NCBI RefSeq assembly: GCF_000757485.1
Contig: NZ_JPYO01000036.1
Location: 62,001-126,000, forward strand
DNA from: Achromobacter sp. RTa
GTDB taxonomy: Bacteria > Pseudomonadota > Gammaproteobacteria > Burkholderiales > Burkholderiaceae_B
Direction of reading: 5' to 3'
Length of the DNA: 64,000 nt
The position numbers and the translations under genes are program-made. Under the pieces are notes generated by a model. The model had not been told where the DNA came from. It searched no databases and saw only the letters and a list, made by a program, of their open reading frames with translations. Each line of letters starts with the position of its first letter. The stretch's first letter is position 1. Positions 8,969-17,604 of this stretch are shown here, one piece after another.

Positions 8969-9147
8969 ACGCCAGCGGTTTCGGCAGATTTCGCCGCCCC
9001 TCGCGGAACTTGTAGGGCGGCGTCTTGTCCGTTATTCTTACGGTATTCAGATTCTTGTAAGAAAAGTCGCGACCAAGGCCCCGCGATCCGCGGGGCTCCC
9101 TGCTGCTCGGGGCGGCAGGGGGCGCGAGTACGAGGGAGCAAAAACTC

Positions 9148-10146
9148 ATGTCCAAATTCTGTCTTTCGCGGTTTGTCGCCGCGGCGCTCATCGCCATTTC
9201 CGGCGCGGCGTTGGTGACGGCGTCGTTCGACGCGGAAGCCCGGCGCGTAGGCGGCGGTTCCAGCCTGGGCCGTCAATCCACCAATGTGACCCAGCAGCGC
9301 CAGGCCACCACGCCTCCGGCCGCGGCCAACAATACGGCCGGCGCCACGGCTGCGCCCGCAGCCGCCGGCGCGGCCACGGCCGGCGCCGCTGGCGCGGCGG
9401 CCAAGAGCGGCGCCTCGCGCTGGCTCGGCCCCATCGCCGGCATCGCCGCCGGCCTGGGCATCGCTGCGCTGCTGTCGAGCATGGGCCTGTCGGGCGCCTT
9501 CGCCGAGTTCCTGTCGTCCGCGCTGCTGATCGGCCTGGTCGTGTTCGCCATCATGTTCATCGTCCGCCGCCTGCGCGGCGCCGCGCCCCGCACCGCCACG
9601 CAGAGCGCGTTCGGCGGCGCGAACAACGCGCCCGCCGGGCAGCAGCAGCAACCGATGTGGCGCGAATCGCTGAAGCCCGCCGCGGCTCCCGCGGCCGCTC
9701 CTGCCGCTGCCGCCGCCGCGCCGGCAGCCGTGCCCAAGGTCGGCGAGGACAACAACTGGTTCGTGCCGGGCGACTTCGATACGCCCAACTTCCTGAAGCA
9801 GGCCAAGGAACAGTTCGTCCGCATCCAGGGAATCTGGGACAGCGGCAGCACCGACCGCCTGCGCGAGTTCCTGACCGACGACCTGATCATCGAACTCAAG
9901 CCGCAGCTGGCCGAGCGCGGCGCGGCGCCCAACAAGACCGAAGTCGTCCTGTTGAACGCCGAGCTGCTGGGCATCGAAACGGTTTCCGACGGTCACCTGG
10001 CCAGCGTGCGCTTCTCCGGCATGCTGCGCGAGGCGCCGGGCACCGAAGCCTTCCGCTTCGAGGAAGTCTGGAATCTCTACAAGCCGGCCTCGGGCGGCTG
10101 GCTGCTCGCCGGCATCCAGCAGATCCCGGTGGATTACGCCAGCTGA
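9148..10146 (+). CDS. TIM44-like domain inner membrane protein
   Basis: 332 residues. Begins with a signal-like hydrophobic segment (about 8-27), then a low-complexity Gln/Ala/Thr-rich stretch, two close membrane segments (about 92-113 and 118-140, the second ending IVRRLRG), an Ala/Pro-rich linker and a C-terminal TIM44-like domain (about 195-332; FLKQAKEQFVRIQGIWDSG and FLTDDLIIELKPQL are typical). Such proteins are frequent in Proteobacteria but their job is not settled. Position inside the ubiE-ubiJ-ubiB block suggests a membrane role linked to quinone synthesis, which is inference. A strong terminator follows, so it may be transcribed separately from ubiJ-ubiB. Confidence 0.85.
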   Translation: MSKFCLSRFVAAALIAISGAALVTASFDAEARRVGGGSSLGRQSTNVTQQRQATTPPAAANNTAGATAAPAAAGAATAGAAGAAAKSGASRWLGPIAGIAAGLGIAALLSSMGLSGAFAEFLSSALLIGLVVFAIMFIVRRLRGAAPRTATQSAFGGANNAPAGQQQQPMWRESLKPAAAPAAAPAAAAAAPAAVPKVGEDNNWFVPGDFDTPNFLKQAKEQFVRIQGIWDSGSTDRLREFLTDDLIIELKPQLAERGAAPNKTEVVLLNAELLGIETVSDGHLASVRFSGMLREAPGTEAFRFEEVWNLYKPASGGWLLAGIQQIPVDYAS

Positions 10147-10203
10147 GGCTGGCGGACCGGGCAGAACCGCCCTCCGTTGGGGGTGCCGCAAGGCATCCGC
10201 TTG

Positions 10204-10230
10204 AACCGGCCCCACTAGGGGCCGGTTTTT
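10204..10230 (+). terminator. Rho-independent terminator after the TIM44-like gene
   Basis: Perfect 10-bp stem AACCGGCCCC / GGGGCCGGTT with an ACTA loop, continuing into TTTTT. It lies 58 bases after the stop codon and before ubiJ. Confidence 0.9.
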
Positions 10231-10329
10231 CCATGTCCCTGCGCAAAACACGCTCTCATCTAACCCGTTACACTCCCGATTTACCCATCAAATCCGGCAA
10301 CCCGCCCCTGCGGGCCGTTGCAAACCGTC

Positions 10330-10968
10330 ATGCTGCCTTTTTCGTTCCTGCCCACTCCTACGCGGTTGGCTGTTAGCGCGCTCAACGCCCTGTTGCGGCG
10401 CGAGGACTGGGCGCGCGAACGCCTGGCCCGGCATGCCGGCAAGACGGTGCGCTTCGCGCTGGGCGGCTTCAGTCTGGGCCTGACGATCGACAGCGAAGGG
10501 CTGGCGGCGCAGGCCGACCCGGCAGTGGTGCCCGACGTGACCCTGACCGTCGCGCCCGAGAAGCTGCCCCTGCCGCGCCTGGGCGCGGACCGCGATGCGC
10601 CGGATTTCGCCGAGGCTACCCATATTTCCGGCGATGCCGCGCTGGCCCAGGTGGTCGCCGACCTGTCCAAGCAACTGCGCTGGGATCCCGAGGACGCGCT
10701 GGCCCGCGTGGTGGGCGACATTGCCGCGCTGCGCATCGTGGGCGGCGCCCGCGCCGCGGCCAATGGCGCGCGCACGGCCGGGCAACGTCTGGCCGGAAAC
10801 GTGTCGGAATACCTGTCCGAAGAAAGCGGCGTGCTGGCGGGCCGGCCTGCGCTGGAGCAATGGCGGCTGGACCTGGCCGAACTGAACGCCAGGGCCGATG
10901 CCCTGGCCCGATCGGCGGCCGCGCTTCAAACCCGTCTGGCCGCGGCCGGCGCAAAGCGGGGCGCCTGA
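10330..10968 (+). CDS. ubiJ: SCP2-domain ubiquinone biosynthesis accessory factor UbiJ
   Basis: 212 residues from the ATG at 10330 (MLPFSFLPTPTRLAVSALN); an upstream in-frame TTG at 10318 adds only four residues. The N-terminal SCP2 sterol-carrier fold (about 20-105, with VRFALGGFSLGLTIDSEGL and ISGDAALAQVVADLSKQL) and a C-terminal helical region match UbiJ/YigP, the lipid-binding scaffold of the Ubi complex that presents polyprenyl intermediates to hydroxylases and methylases. It stops three bases before ubiB, in the canonical ubiE-ubiJ-ubiB order. Confidence 0.9.
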   Translation: MLPFSFLPTPTRLAVSALNALLRREDWARERLARHAGKTVRFALGGFSLGLTIDSEGLAAQADPAVVPDVTLTVAPEKLPLPRLGADRDAPDFAEATHISGDAALAQVVADLSKQLRWDPEDALARVVGDIAALRIVGGARAAANGARTAGQRLAGNVSEYLSEESGVLAGRPALEQWRLDLAELNARADALARSAAALQTRLAAAGAKRGA

Positions 10969-10971
10969 TCC

Positions 10972-12525
10972 ATGTTTCCCCTGCTGCGCCTTGTCCGCAT
11001 CATCCTGGTTTCGCTGCGCTACGGCCTGGACGAGCTGGTGCTCTCCAGCCTGAACCACCCGCTGGCCACCTGCCTGCTGCGCGTCATCCGCCTGGGCACG
11101 CGCCCGCGCAAGCCGCGCGGGCTGCGGCTGCGCCTGGCCCTGGAGTCGCTGGGCCCCATCTTCGTGAAGTTCGGCCAGGTGCTGTCCACCCGCCGCGACC
11201 TGATCCCTGCCGACATCGCCAACGAGCTGGCCCTGCTGCAAGATCGCGTGCCGCCGTTCCCCTCGGCGCAGGCGGCCGCCTGCATCGAGGCGGCGCTGGG
11301 CGCGCCGCCCGAAAAGCTCTTCGCGCAGTTCGATGTGGATCCCGTGGCTTCGGCCTCGATCGCCCAGGTGCACTTCGCCGTGCTGCATGACGGCCGCGAG
11401 GTCGCCGTGAAGGTGCTGCGCCCGGGCATGCTGAGCATCATCGAGAAAGACCTGTCGCTCTTGAAGGTGGTGGCCCGCATCATCGAGCGCCTGGGCCCCG
11501 ATGGCCGGCGCCTGAAGCCGCGCGAGGTCGTGGCCGAGTTCGACAAGTACCTGCACGACGAGCTGGACCTGGTGCGCGAGGCGTCCAACTGCAGCCAGCT
11601 GCGCCGCAATTTCGGTCCGGAATCCGGCCGCGGCGACATGCTGATCGTGCCCGAGGTGATCTGGGAATACACGGCTTCCACGGTGTTCACCATGCAGCGC
11701 ATGTACGGCATGCCGGTGGGGCAGGTGGACCGCATGCGCGAGGCGGGCATCGACATCCCGACCCTGGCGCGCACCGGCGTCGAGATCTTTTTCACGCAGG
11801 TTTTCACCGACGGCTTCTTCCACGCCGACATGCATCCGGGCAACATCTACGTATCGGACCGTCCCGAAACGCTGGGCAGCTACATCGCCCTGGATTTCGG
11901 CATCGTGGGGTCTCTGTCGGAGTTCGACAAGAATTACCTGGCGCAGAATTTCCTGGCCTTCTTCCACCGCGATTACCGCCGGGTGGCGCAGCTGCACATC
12001 GAGTCGGGCTGGGTGCCCCCCGATACGCGCGAAGAAGAGCTGGAGGGCGCGGTGCGCGCCGTCTGCGAACCCTACTTTGACCGGCCGCTGTCGGAGATCT
12101 CGCTGGGGCAGGTGCTGCTCCGGCTGTTCCAGACTTCGCGCCGGTTCAATGTGGAGATCCAGCCGCAGCTGGTCCTGTTGCAGAAGACCTTGCTGAACGT
12201 CGAGGGCCTGGGCCGGCAACTCGACCCGAACCTGGATCTCTGGAAGACCGCCAAGCCCTACCTGGAGCGCTGGATGCGCCAGCGCGTCGGGATCAAGGGC
12301 TTGCGGCAAAGCCTGGAAAAGGAGGCCGCGCAGTGGTCGCAGATGCTGCCTGCCTTGCCCAGGCTGGTCCATGACCACCTGAGCCGGCCCAATGTCTCGC
12401 CAGCCCTGCTGGCCGAGATGGCCCAGCTGCGGCGGGCGCAGGAGCAGAACAACCGGCTGGTTGCAGCGCTGGTTGGCGTCGTGGCTCTTGCTGTCGGGGT
12501 CGCGATATGGGCGTTGACCCGGTAG
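10972..12525 (+). CDS. ubiB: Ubiquinone biosynthesis atypical kinase/ATPase UbiB
   Basis: 517 residues, ABC1/ADCK/COQ8 family. The hallmark KxGQ motif is at 66-69 ([14 protein letters not shown]), with the Ala/Val-Lys pair in [11 protein letters not shown], the catalytic-loop equivalent HADMHPGNI and the metal-binding DFG in LDFGIVG. A C-terminal membrane anchor ([17 protein letters not shown]) tethers it to the inner membrane, where COQ8-type ATPases are thought to extract hydrophobic quinone precursors. It follows ubiJ by three bases. Confidence 0.96.
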   Translation: MFPLLRLVRIILVSLRYGLDELVLSSLNHPLATCLLRVIRLGTRPRKPRGLRLRLALESLGPIFVKFGQVLSTRRDLIPADIANELALLQDRVPPFPSAQAAACIEAALGAPPEKLFAQFDVDPVASASIAQVHFAVLHDGREVAVKVLRPGMLSIIEKDLSLLKVVARIIERLGPDGRRLKPREVVAEFDKYLHDELDLVREASNCSQLRRNFGPESGRGDMLIVPEVIWEYTASTVFTMQRMYGMPVGQVDRMREAGIDIPTLARTGVEIFFTQVFTDGFFHADMHPGNIYVSDRPETLGSYIALDFGIVGSLSEFDKNYLAQNFLAFFHRDYRRVAQLHIESGWVPPDTREEELEGAVRAVCEPYFDRPLSEISLGQVLLRLFQTSRRFNVEIQPQLVLLQKTLLNVEGLGRQLDPNLDLWKTAKPYLERWMRQRVGIKGLRQSLEKEAAQWSQMLPALPRLVHDHLSRPNVSPALLAEMAQLRRAQEQNNRLVAALVGVVALAVGVAIWALTR

Positions 12526-12706
12526 GCGGCGCGATGATCTAGACGCCTGCTGTCATGTTTCATTCATGAAACGGTCATCATAGCTTCGCGGGAGACGGCG
12601 AAAAATAGCGCTGCGGCGAATGGTTGCAGCGCTCGCGCCGATCAGTCGCGCGCGCCATTCACTAATTTCCATAGCCCCATCAGCGGGACGAATACAAGGG
12701 CAGAAC

Positions 12707-13582
12707 ATGCTTTATCCTGAACTCTTCAAGACCATGGAAGCCGTGCGCTGGAACATGGCGCATGACATTCCCTGGGGCGACTTCGATCGCAGCAAGCTCT
12801 CCGACGAGCAGGCGCACACGATCAAGATGAACGCCATCACCGAATGGGCCGCTCTGCCGGCCACCGAAATGTTCCTGCGCGACAATCGCGGCGACAGCGA
12901 TTTCTGCGCGTTCATGTCGGTGTGGTTCTTCGAAGAGCAGAAGCATTCGCTGGTGCTGATCGAATACCTGCGCCGTTTCCGTCCGGATCTCGTGCCGACC
13001 GAGGAAGAGCTGCACAACGTGCGTTTCGAGTTCGACTCCGCGCCCGAGCTGGAAACGCTGATGCTGCATTTCTGCGGCGAAATCCGCCTGAACCACTGGT
13101 ACCGCCGCGCCGCCGAATGGCACACGGAACCGGTCATCAAGTCCATCTACAAGACCGTGGCCCAGGACGAGGCCCGCCATGCCGGCGCCTACCTGCAGTA
13201 CATGCGCCGCGCCCTGCACGACCGCGGCCAGGATACGAGCGAGCAGGCGCGCCTGGCGTTCTCGAAGATCGGCGTGCTGATGGCGTCGGCCGGCCGCACG
13301 CAGCAGGCCCTGCACCCGACCAACCTGCACGTGAACAAGGACCTGTTCCCCAACGACACCGTGCAGTCGCGCCTGCCGGAGCCGGGCTGGCTGGAGCACT
13401 GGCTGGACACGCAGATCCGCTTCGACGGCGTCTGGGAGCAGAAGGTCATCACCCGGATTCTGCACATCCTGTCCAAGCTGATGGACCGCAGCTTTGAAAC
13501 CGTGAAGGACCTGAACCGCTACCGCAAGGAAATGTCGGCGCTGATCGTGCCGAAGGAAAAGAAGATTCTTACGCCTGCGTAA
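12707..13582 (+). CDS. Di-iron ferritin-like protein, acyl-ACP desaturase-like
   Basis: 291 residues from the ATG at 12707; an upstream in-frame start at 12620 would add 29 residues unlike the rest. The helical core has the pattern of a carboxylate-bridged di-iron site: E46, then EEQKH (76-80), E125, then DEARH (154-158), with ExxH spacing close to that of soluble acyl-ACP desaturases and related oxygenases. No signal peptide or membrane segment. The substrate is unknown. It follows ubiB by 181 bases on the same strand, so an O2-dependent role linked to quinones or lipids is possible but unproven. It ends at a repeat array. Confidence 0.75.
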   Translation: MLYPELFKTMEAVRWNMAHDIPWGDFDRSKLSDEQAHTIKMNAITEWAALPATEMFLRDNRGDSDFCAFMSVWFFEEQKHSLVLIEYLRRFRPDLVPTEEELHNVRFEFDSAPELETLMLHFCGEIRLNHWYRRAAEWHTEPVIKSIYKTVAQDEARHAGAYLQYMRRALHDRGQDTSEQARLAFSKIGVLMASAGRTQQALHPTNLHVNKDLFPNDTVQSRLPEPGWLEHWLDTQIRFDGVWEQKVITRILHILSKLMDRSFETVKDLNRYRKEMSALIVPKEKKILTPA

Positions 13583-13600
13583 GCCTCCGGCCTCCTTCTC

Positions 13601-14060
13601 CGTGTGTCTGACCAGCCCTCTTCTCCGTGTGTCTGACACCCGTACGAGATAGCTGGGCAAGCTGGAGATAAGCTTCCCGGGTAAGCCTCCTCCTCCGTGT
13701 GTCTGACACCCGTACGAGATAGCTGGGCAAGTTGGAGACAGGCTTCCCGGGTGTCAGACATCCAAGCCTCCTCCTCCGTGTGTCTGACACCCGTACGAGA
13801 TAGCCGGGCAAGTTGGAGATAAGCTTCCCGGGTGTCAGACATCCGGCCGTATCCAAGTCGGTGTCAGACACCCGGGAAGGGCAACTTCCATCGGGCCTGC
13901 ATCTCGTAGGGGTGTCAGACACTGTGTCAGACACCCGGGAAGGGCAACTTCCATCGGGCCGGTATCTCGTAGGGGTGTCAGACACTGAGTCAGACACCCG
14001 GGAAGGGCAACTTCCATCGGGCCGGCATTTCGTAGGGGTGTCAGACACTGAGTCAGACAC
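13601..14060. repeat. Array of palindromic repeat units in two opposing orientations
   Basis: The whole 500-base gap between the di-iron gene and rfaE2 is built of one element delimited by the 11-bp palindrome GTGTCNGACAC. Three units in one orientation start at 13629, 13699 and 13780 (gtgtctgacac...cgtacgagat...ggagataagcttcccggg). Three in the reverse orientation start at 13861, 13924 and 13987 with an exact 63-bp period, and a partial fourth lies at 14050. Reverse-complementing the first type gives the second: a palindrome, CCCGGGAAG, about 30 variable bases, ATCTCGTA-G/C-GGG, palindrome. Open frames across it encode a 21-residue periodic sequence and are probably not genes. A related array is at 44011-44221. 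Confidence 0.9.
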
Positions 14061-14071
14061 TGTCGCCGCAG

Positions 14072-14077
14072 TACAAT
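14072..14077 (+). promoter_or_regulatory. Candidate -10 element of rfaE2 directly before its start codon
   Basis: TACAAT lies six bases before the rfaE2 ATG, and the region 17 bases further upstream (14048-14054, CTGAGTC) belongs to the last repeat palindrome. If used, the transcript would start at or next to the ATG and be leaderless. No Shine-Dalgarno is visible in the six bases between, which fits. Confidence 0.4.
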
Positions 14078-14083
14078 CCCGCC

Positions 14084-14572
14084 ATGCCTGCCGCCCGTTT
14101 CGAATCCAAGGTCCTGTCCCGCGACGAATGCGTCGCCGCCGTCGCCGAAGGCCGCTATCCGCGGCCGTTGGTGTTCACCAACGGCGTCTTCGATATCCTG
14201 CACCGGGGCCACGCGACCTATCTGGATCAGGCGGCTCAACTGGGCGCGACCCTGGTGGTGGCGGTGAACACCGATGAATCGGTGCGCCGCCTGGGCAAGG
14301 GCGCCGAACGCCCCTTGAACCGCATGGAAGACCGCGCCGCCTTGCTGGCCGCGCTGGGCTGCGTGACGCTCGTCACGTCCTTCCACGAAGATACCCCCGA
14401 GGCCTTGATCGCGCAGCTCAAGCCCGACATGATCGTCAAGGGCGGCGACTACGACATGGAGAAGCTGCCCGAGACCGCTCTGGTCAAGTCCTGGGGCGGA
14501 ACCGCCGTGGCCATTCCCTTCGAATTCGAACGCTCCACCACGGCCCTTGTGAGGAAAATACAAGGCGCCTAG
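14084..14572 (+). CDS. rfaE2: D-glycero-beta-D-manno-heptose 1-phosphate adenylyltransferase
   Basis: 162 residues, the stand-alone C-terminal half of HldE. It transfers AMP to heptose 1-phosphate to make ADP-heptose for LPS inner core. The nucleotidyltransferase signature FTNGVFDILHRGHATYL contains the catalytic HxGH (40-43). The C-terminal VKGGDYDMEKLPE and FEFERSTTALVRKI match the family; the Ser-Thr pair near the end is the usual nucleotide-contacting ISSTxLV-like site. The separate kinase half (RfaE1) is not in this window. Its last four bases overlap the tail of the convergent tolC. Confidence 0.95.
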   Translation: MPAARFESKVLSRDECVAAVAEGRYPRPLVFTNGVFDILHRGHATYLDQAAQLGATLVVAVNTDESVRRLGKGAERPLNRMEDRAALLAALGCVTLVTSFHEDTPEALIAQLKPDMIVKGGDYDMEKLPETALVKSWGGTAVAIPFEFERSTTALVRKIQGA

Positions 14573-15900
14573 CGCGGCTCCCGCAGCAGGCGGTTGATCG
14601 CCTCCAGGTCCGTTTCCGCCAGGATGCCGCTCGTGGCTTTCAGCCGCAGGCTCGCCAGCACGGTGCTGTAGCGCGCCAGCGCCAGGTCGCGCTGGGTGGC
14701 GTAGAGCTGCTGCTGGGCATTGAGCACGTCCAGGTTGATGCGCACGCCGACCTCGTAGCCGGTGCGGTTGGCCTCGACCGCGGCGCGGCTGGATTTCTCG
14801 CCGGCTTCCAGCGCCTGGATGCGCGCCAGGCCGCTGGTGACTCCGGTGTAGTACTGGCGAGCGGCCTGGACGGCCTGGCGGCGCGCCGCCTCGTAGTCGT
14901 GGCGCGCCTTCTGCTCCAGTTGCACTTTTTCGGTGACCTGCGACGACACGCCGCCACCCGCGTACAGCGGAATGGACAGCACGACGCCGATCGTGTTGTC
15001 GATCGGCTTGCCCGGCGCGGCGTTGCGCATGACCGCGTCGCTGGCGCTGCCACTGGTGGCGCGCAGGTTCAAGGTGGGGTAATGGCCGCTCTTGGCGATC
15101 TGGATTTCGCGTCCGGCGATGCGCGTCAGCAACTGGGCGCGCAGCACATCCAGGCTGGACGCCTCGGCCTGGGTGCTCCAGTCGGCGACCCGGGCGGGCT
15201 GCGGGGCGGGCAGCTGCACGCCGTAGGGCAGCTCGGCCAGCGCGCCGGGAGGCGTGCCGATGATCTTGGCGAGCTCGTCCCGGCGCACTTCCAGGTCGTT
15301 CTGCAGCCGCAGTTCCTGGGCCACCACCAGGTCGTAGCGCGCCTGCGCCTCGTAGGTATCGGTGATGGTGGCGTTGCCCAGCTCGAAATTGCGCTTGGCC
15401 GATTCCAGCTGGCCGGCCACGGCGGCCTTTTCGGCCTCGGTCGCGGTCAGGGTGTCCTGGGCGTAGAGCACGTTGAAGTAGGCGTCGGCCACGCGCAGCA
15501 GCAGGTCCTGGTAGGCCTGTTGCAACTGCACTTCCACGTCGGCCACGACCAGCTTGGATTGCTCGTAGTTCTGCCAGCGGCCCCAGTCGAACAGGGGCTG
15601 GGTCAGCGAAAGGTCCCAGACGCCGCGTCCGCCGCTGTAGGCGACGCCCAGGCCGCGGGTGCTGCGGGTTTCCTGGTAGGCGCCGCCGGCCTCGGCGGAA
15701 ATCAGGGGTAGAAGCAGGGAGCGGGCCTGGGGTTCTTTTTCCAGGCCGGCGCGGTAGTTGGCGCGCGCGGCGGCGTAGATCGGGTCATTGCCCAGCGCCG
15801 ACTGCCAGACCTGGATCAGGTTCTGCGCGCGCGCGAGGGTCGGGCCGACGCTTGCGGCGCAGGTAAATACCAATAAAGCCGTAAGCAATCGGACGCGCAT
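14569..15900 (-). CDS. tolC: TolC-family outer membrane efflux/type I secretion channel
   Basis: 443 residues from the ATG at 15900; the longer frame begins with TTG three codons earlier. A Sec signal (about 1-26, ending LARAQ) precedes two OEP repeats of long helices and strands. Typical TolC features are NLIQVWQSALGNDPIYAAARA at the N-terminus, LVVAQELRLQNDLEVRRDELAK in the coiled part, and the GYEVGVRTN-like motif (GYEVGVRINLDVLNAQQQLY) near 360-380. It forms the trimeric outer membrane exit duct for tripartite pumps or type I secretion. It lies 79 bases downstream of the isoaspartyl methyltransferase gene on the same strand. Confidence 0.93.
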   Translation of the reverse strand: MRVRLLTALLVFTCAASVGPTLARAQNLIQVWQSALGNDPIYAAARANYRAGLEKEPQARSLLLPLISAEAGGAYQETRSTRGLGVAYSGGRGVWDLSLTQPLFDWGRWQNYEQSKLVVADVEVQLQQAYQDLLLRVADAYFNVLYAQDTLTATEAEKAAVAGQLESAKRNFELGNATITDTYEAQARYDLVVAQELRLQNDLEVRRDELAKIIGTPPGALAELPYGVQLPAPQPARVADWSTQAEASSLDVLRAQLLTRIAGREIQIAKSGHYPTLNLRATSGSASDAVMRNAAPGKPIDNTIGVVLSIPLYAGGGVSSQVTEKVQLEQKARHDYEAARRQAVQAARQYYTGVTSGLARIQALEAGEKSSRAAVEANRTGYEVGVRINLDVLNAQQQLYATQRDLALARYSTVLASLRLKATSGILAETDLEAINRLLREPR

Positions 15901-15979
15901 GATTTTCAACGATACGCCGGGCCGCCGTGGACGCCGCCGGCCCTGCGGGGTTGCGGACGCAGGGCGGCAGGGTTGGGAC

Positions 15980-16660
15980 TCAGAACTTGAACTGGGACAC
16001 CGTGACGCCGCGCAGCGGCTTGATGACCGTTTCGAACAGGTTCACCGTTTCGAAGCTGGCCGCGGTGGTGCGGGTGATGCGACAGGCGGTCATGACGGGA
16101 GCCTGGCCCACGACGACGACCAGGCGGCCGCCCACGCGCAGCTGGTACTTCAGCGCGTCGGGCACGGTCGGCACGGAACCCGTGACGAGGATGGCGTCGT
16201 ATTCGGTGGAGCCCCAGCCGTTGCGGGCGTCGCCCGTTTCGACCTTGACGTTGGTGACGTTGTTCATCTGCAGGTTCTGCTGAGCGAACGTCACGAGGCG
16301 GCTGTCGATCTCGACCGAGGTGACCTGCTGCGCCAGGTAGCCCAGCAGCGCGGCCTGGTAGCCGGAGCCGGTGCCGATCTCCAGCACGCAGTCGGACTTG
16401 GTCAGCAGCAGTTCCTGCGCCAGGCGGGCTTCCACCTTGGGCGCGAGCATGGTCTGGCGCGTGTTGACCGCGTTGATTTCAAGCGGCAGTTCCAGATCGG
16501 AAAACGCCATTGCGCGCAGGGCCGGCGGAACGAATTGTTCGCGGCGCACATCGAACAGCGCTTGCAGCACGTTGGCGTCCAGAACGTCCCAGGGGCGGAT
16601 CTGCTGTTCCACCATGTTGAAGCGGGCTTGTTCTACGTCGGGCAGGGTCGAAGCGTTCAT
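15980..16660 (-). CDS. Protein-L-isoaspartate O-methyltransferase family protein
   Basis: 226 residues from the ATG at 16660 (MNASTLPDVEQARFNMVEQQ); an in-frame start at 16687 adds a hydrophobic peptide not expected in this cytosolic enzyme. SAM motif I is VLEIGTGSGYQAALL, followed by VTSVEIDSRLV (motif II) and DAILVTGSVPTVPDAL (post II). The family repairs isoaspartyl residues in damaged proteins. The N-terminal MVEQQIRPWDVLD and the absence of the usual S-rich loop place it in the divergent beta-proteobacterial branch next to tolC, so the repair activity is likely but not assured. Confidence 0.85.
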   Translation of the reverse strand: MNASTLPDVEQARFNMVEQQIRPWDVLDANVLQALFDVRREQFVPPALRAMAFSDLELPLEINAVNTRQTMLAPKVEARLAQELLLTKSDCVLEIGTGSGYQAALLGYLAQQVTSVEIDSRLVTFAQQNLQMNNVTNVKVETGDARNGWGSTEYDAILVTGSVPTVPDALKYQLRVGGRLVVVVGQAPVMTACRITRTTAASFETVNLFETVIKPLRGVTVSQFKF

Positions 16661-16761
16661 GACGGTCAGAAAAAACAGAGGAATCAACTGACCATTGTAC
16701 CGATTCGTAGCGTACTGTGACGCGCCGCCCCGCCGACAGATGTTTCAGCCGCCGCTTGCGC

Positions 16762-17604
16762 CTACCACCAGGCGTGGAAGTGGTGGACGGGGCCGTGGCC
16801 GGAACCCACCGACAAGCGCTCCGCGTGGCGGATGGCCTCGGTCAGGTAGGCCTTGGCGCGGCGCGCGGCCTCGGGTACGTCCCCGGTTTGCGGCAGCAGC
16901 GCGGCCAGCGCCGCCGACAGCGTGCAGCCCGTGCCGTGGGTGTTGACCGTGGCGATGCGGTGGCCGGGCAGCTCGATCATCCGGTCGCCGTCGTGCAGCA
17001 GGTCGATCGTGTCGTTGCCGGGCAGGTGGCCGCCCTTGACGAGCACCCAGCGTTCGCCGGAATGCGCCAGCTTGTTGCGCAGCCGTTCGGCCACGCGCCG
17101 CATTTCCTTGACGGTCTCGACCGGCCGCTCTTCCAGCAGCACGCCGGCCTCGGGCAGGTTGGGCGTCAGCAGGGTGGCCTGGGGCAGCAGGGCCTCGCGC
17201 ATGGCGCCCACGGCGTCGCGCTCCAGCAGCAGGTCGCCGCTCTTGGCCACCATGACGGGATCCAGCACCACGTGGGCCGGGGTCCACTTGGCGAGCTTCT
17301 CGGCCACGACCTGGATCACCGGGTGCTGGCCCAGCATGCCGATCTTGACGGCGTCGATGCGCACGTCCTCGAACAGCGTGTCGATCTGCTGGCCCACGAA
17401 AGCGGGCGGCACCGCCGAGATGCCGGTGACGCCGCGCGTGTTCTGCGCGGTCAGGGCCGCGATGACGGAGCAGCCGTAGGCGCCCAGCGCGCTCATGGCC
17501 TTCACGTCGGCCAGGATGCCGGCGCCGCCGGAGGGGTCGACGCCGGCGATGGTCAGCGCATTCGGAATGGGACGGCCGCCGGCGGCCGGGGCGCGGGAGC
17601 TCAT
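16762..17604 (-). CDS. thiD: Hydroxymethylpyrimidine/phosphomethylpyrimidine kinase ThiD
   Basis: 280 residues from the ATG at 17604. Phosphorylates HMP and HMP-P for thiamine synthesis. Signatures: [22 protein letters not shown] near residues 16-37, [31 protein letters not shown] and the anion-hole/base motif [15 protein letters not shown] with its catalytic Cys-adjacent GTGC. The start codon overlaps the thiG stop by four bases, so thiG and thiD are co-transcribed and coupled. Confidence 0.95.
   Translation of the reverse strand: MSSRAPAAGGRPIPNALTIAGVDPSGGAGILADVKAMSALGAYGCSVIAALTAQNTRGVTGISAVPPAFVGQQIDTLFEDVRIDAVKIGMLGQHPVIQVVAEKLAKWTPAHVVLDPVMVAKSGDLLLERDAVGAMREALLPQATLLTPNLPEAGVLLEERPVETVKEMRRVAERLRNKLAHSGERWVLVKGGHLPGNDTIDLLHDGDRMIELPGHRIATVNTHGTGCTLSAALAALLPQTGDVPEAARRAKAYLTEAIRHAERLSVGSGHGPVHHFHAWW

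Noticed and set aside
12526..12706. Promoter or small gene before the di-iron protein
   Set aside because: Only a small GTTTCA-ttca-TGAAAC hairpin (12557-12572) is visible; no convincing promoter or coding frame.
13569..14060. Open reading frames through the repeat array (about 163 residues, with a 21-residue period such as VSDTPTRCRPDGSCPS)
   Set aside because: The frame is open only because 63 is a multiple of three. Frames in both strands and several registers are equally open, there is no ribosome-binding site, and the period is set by DNA palindromes.
13601..14060. CRISPR array
   Set aside because: Whole units, not just short repeats, are alike; there are no unique spacers of constant length, two orientations occur, and no cas genes are near.
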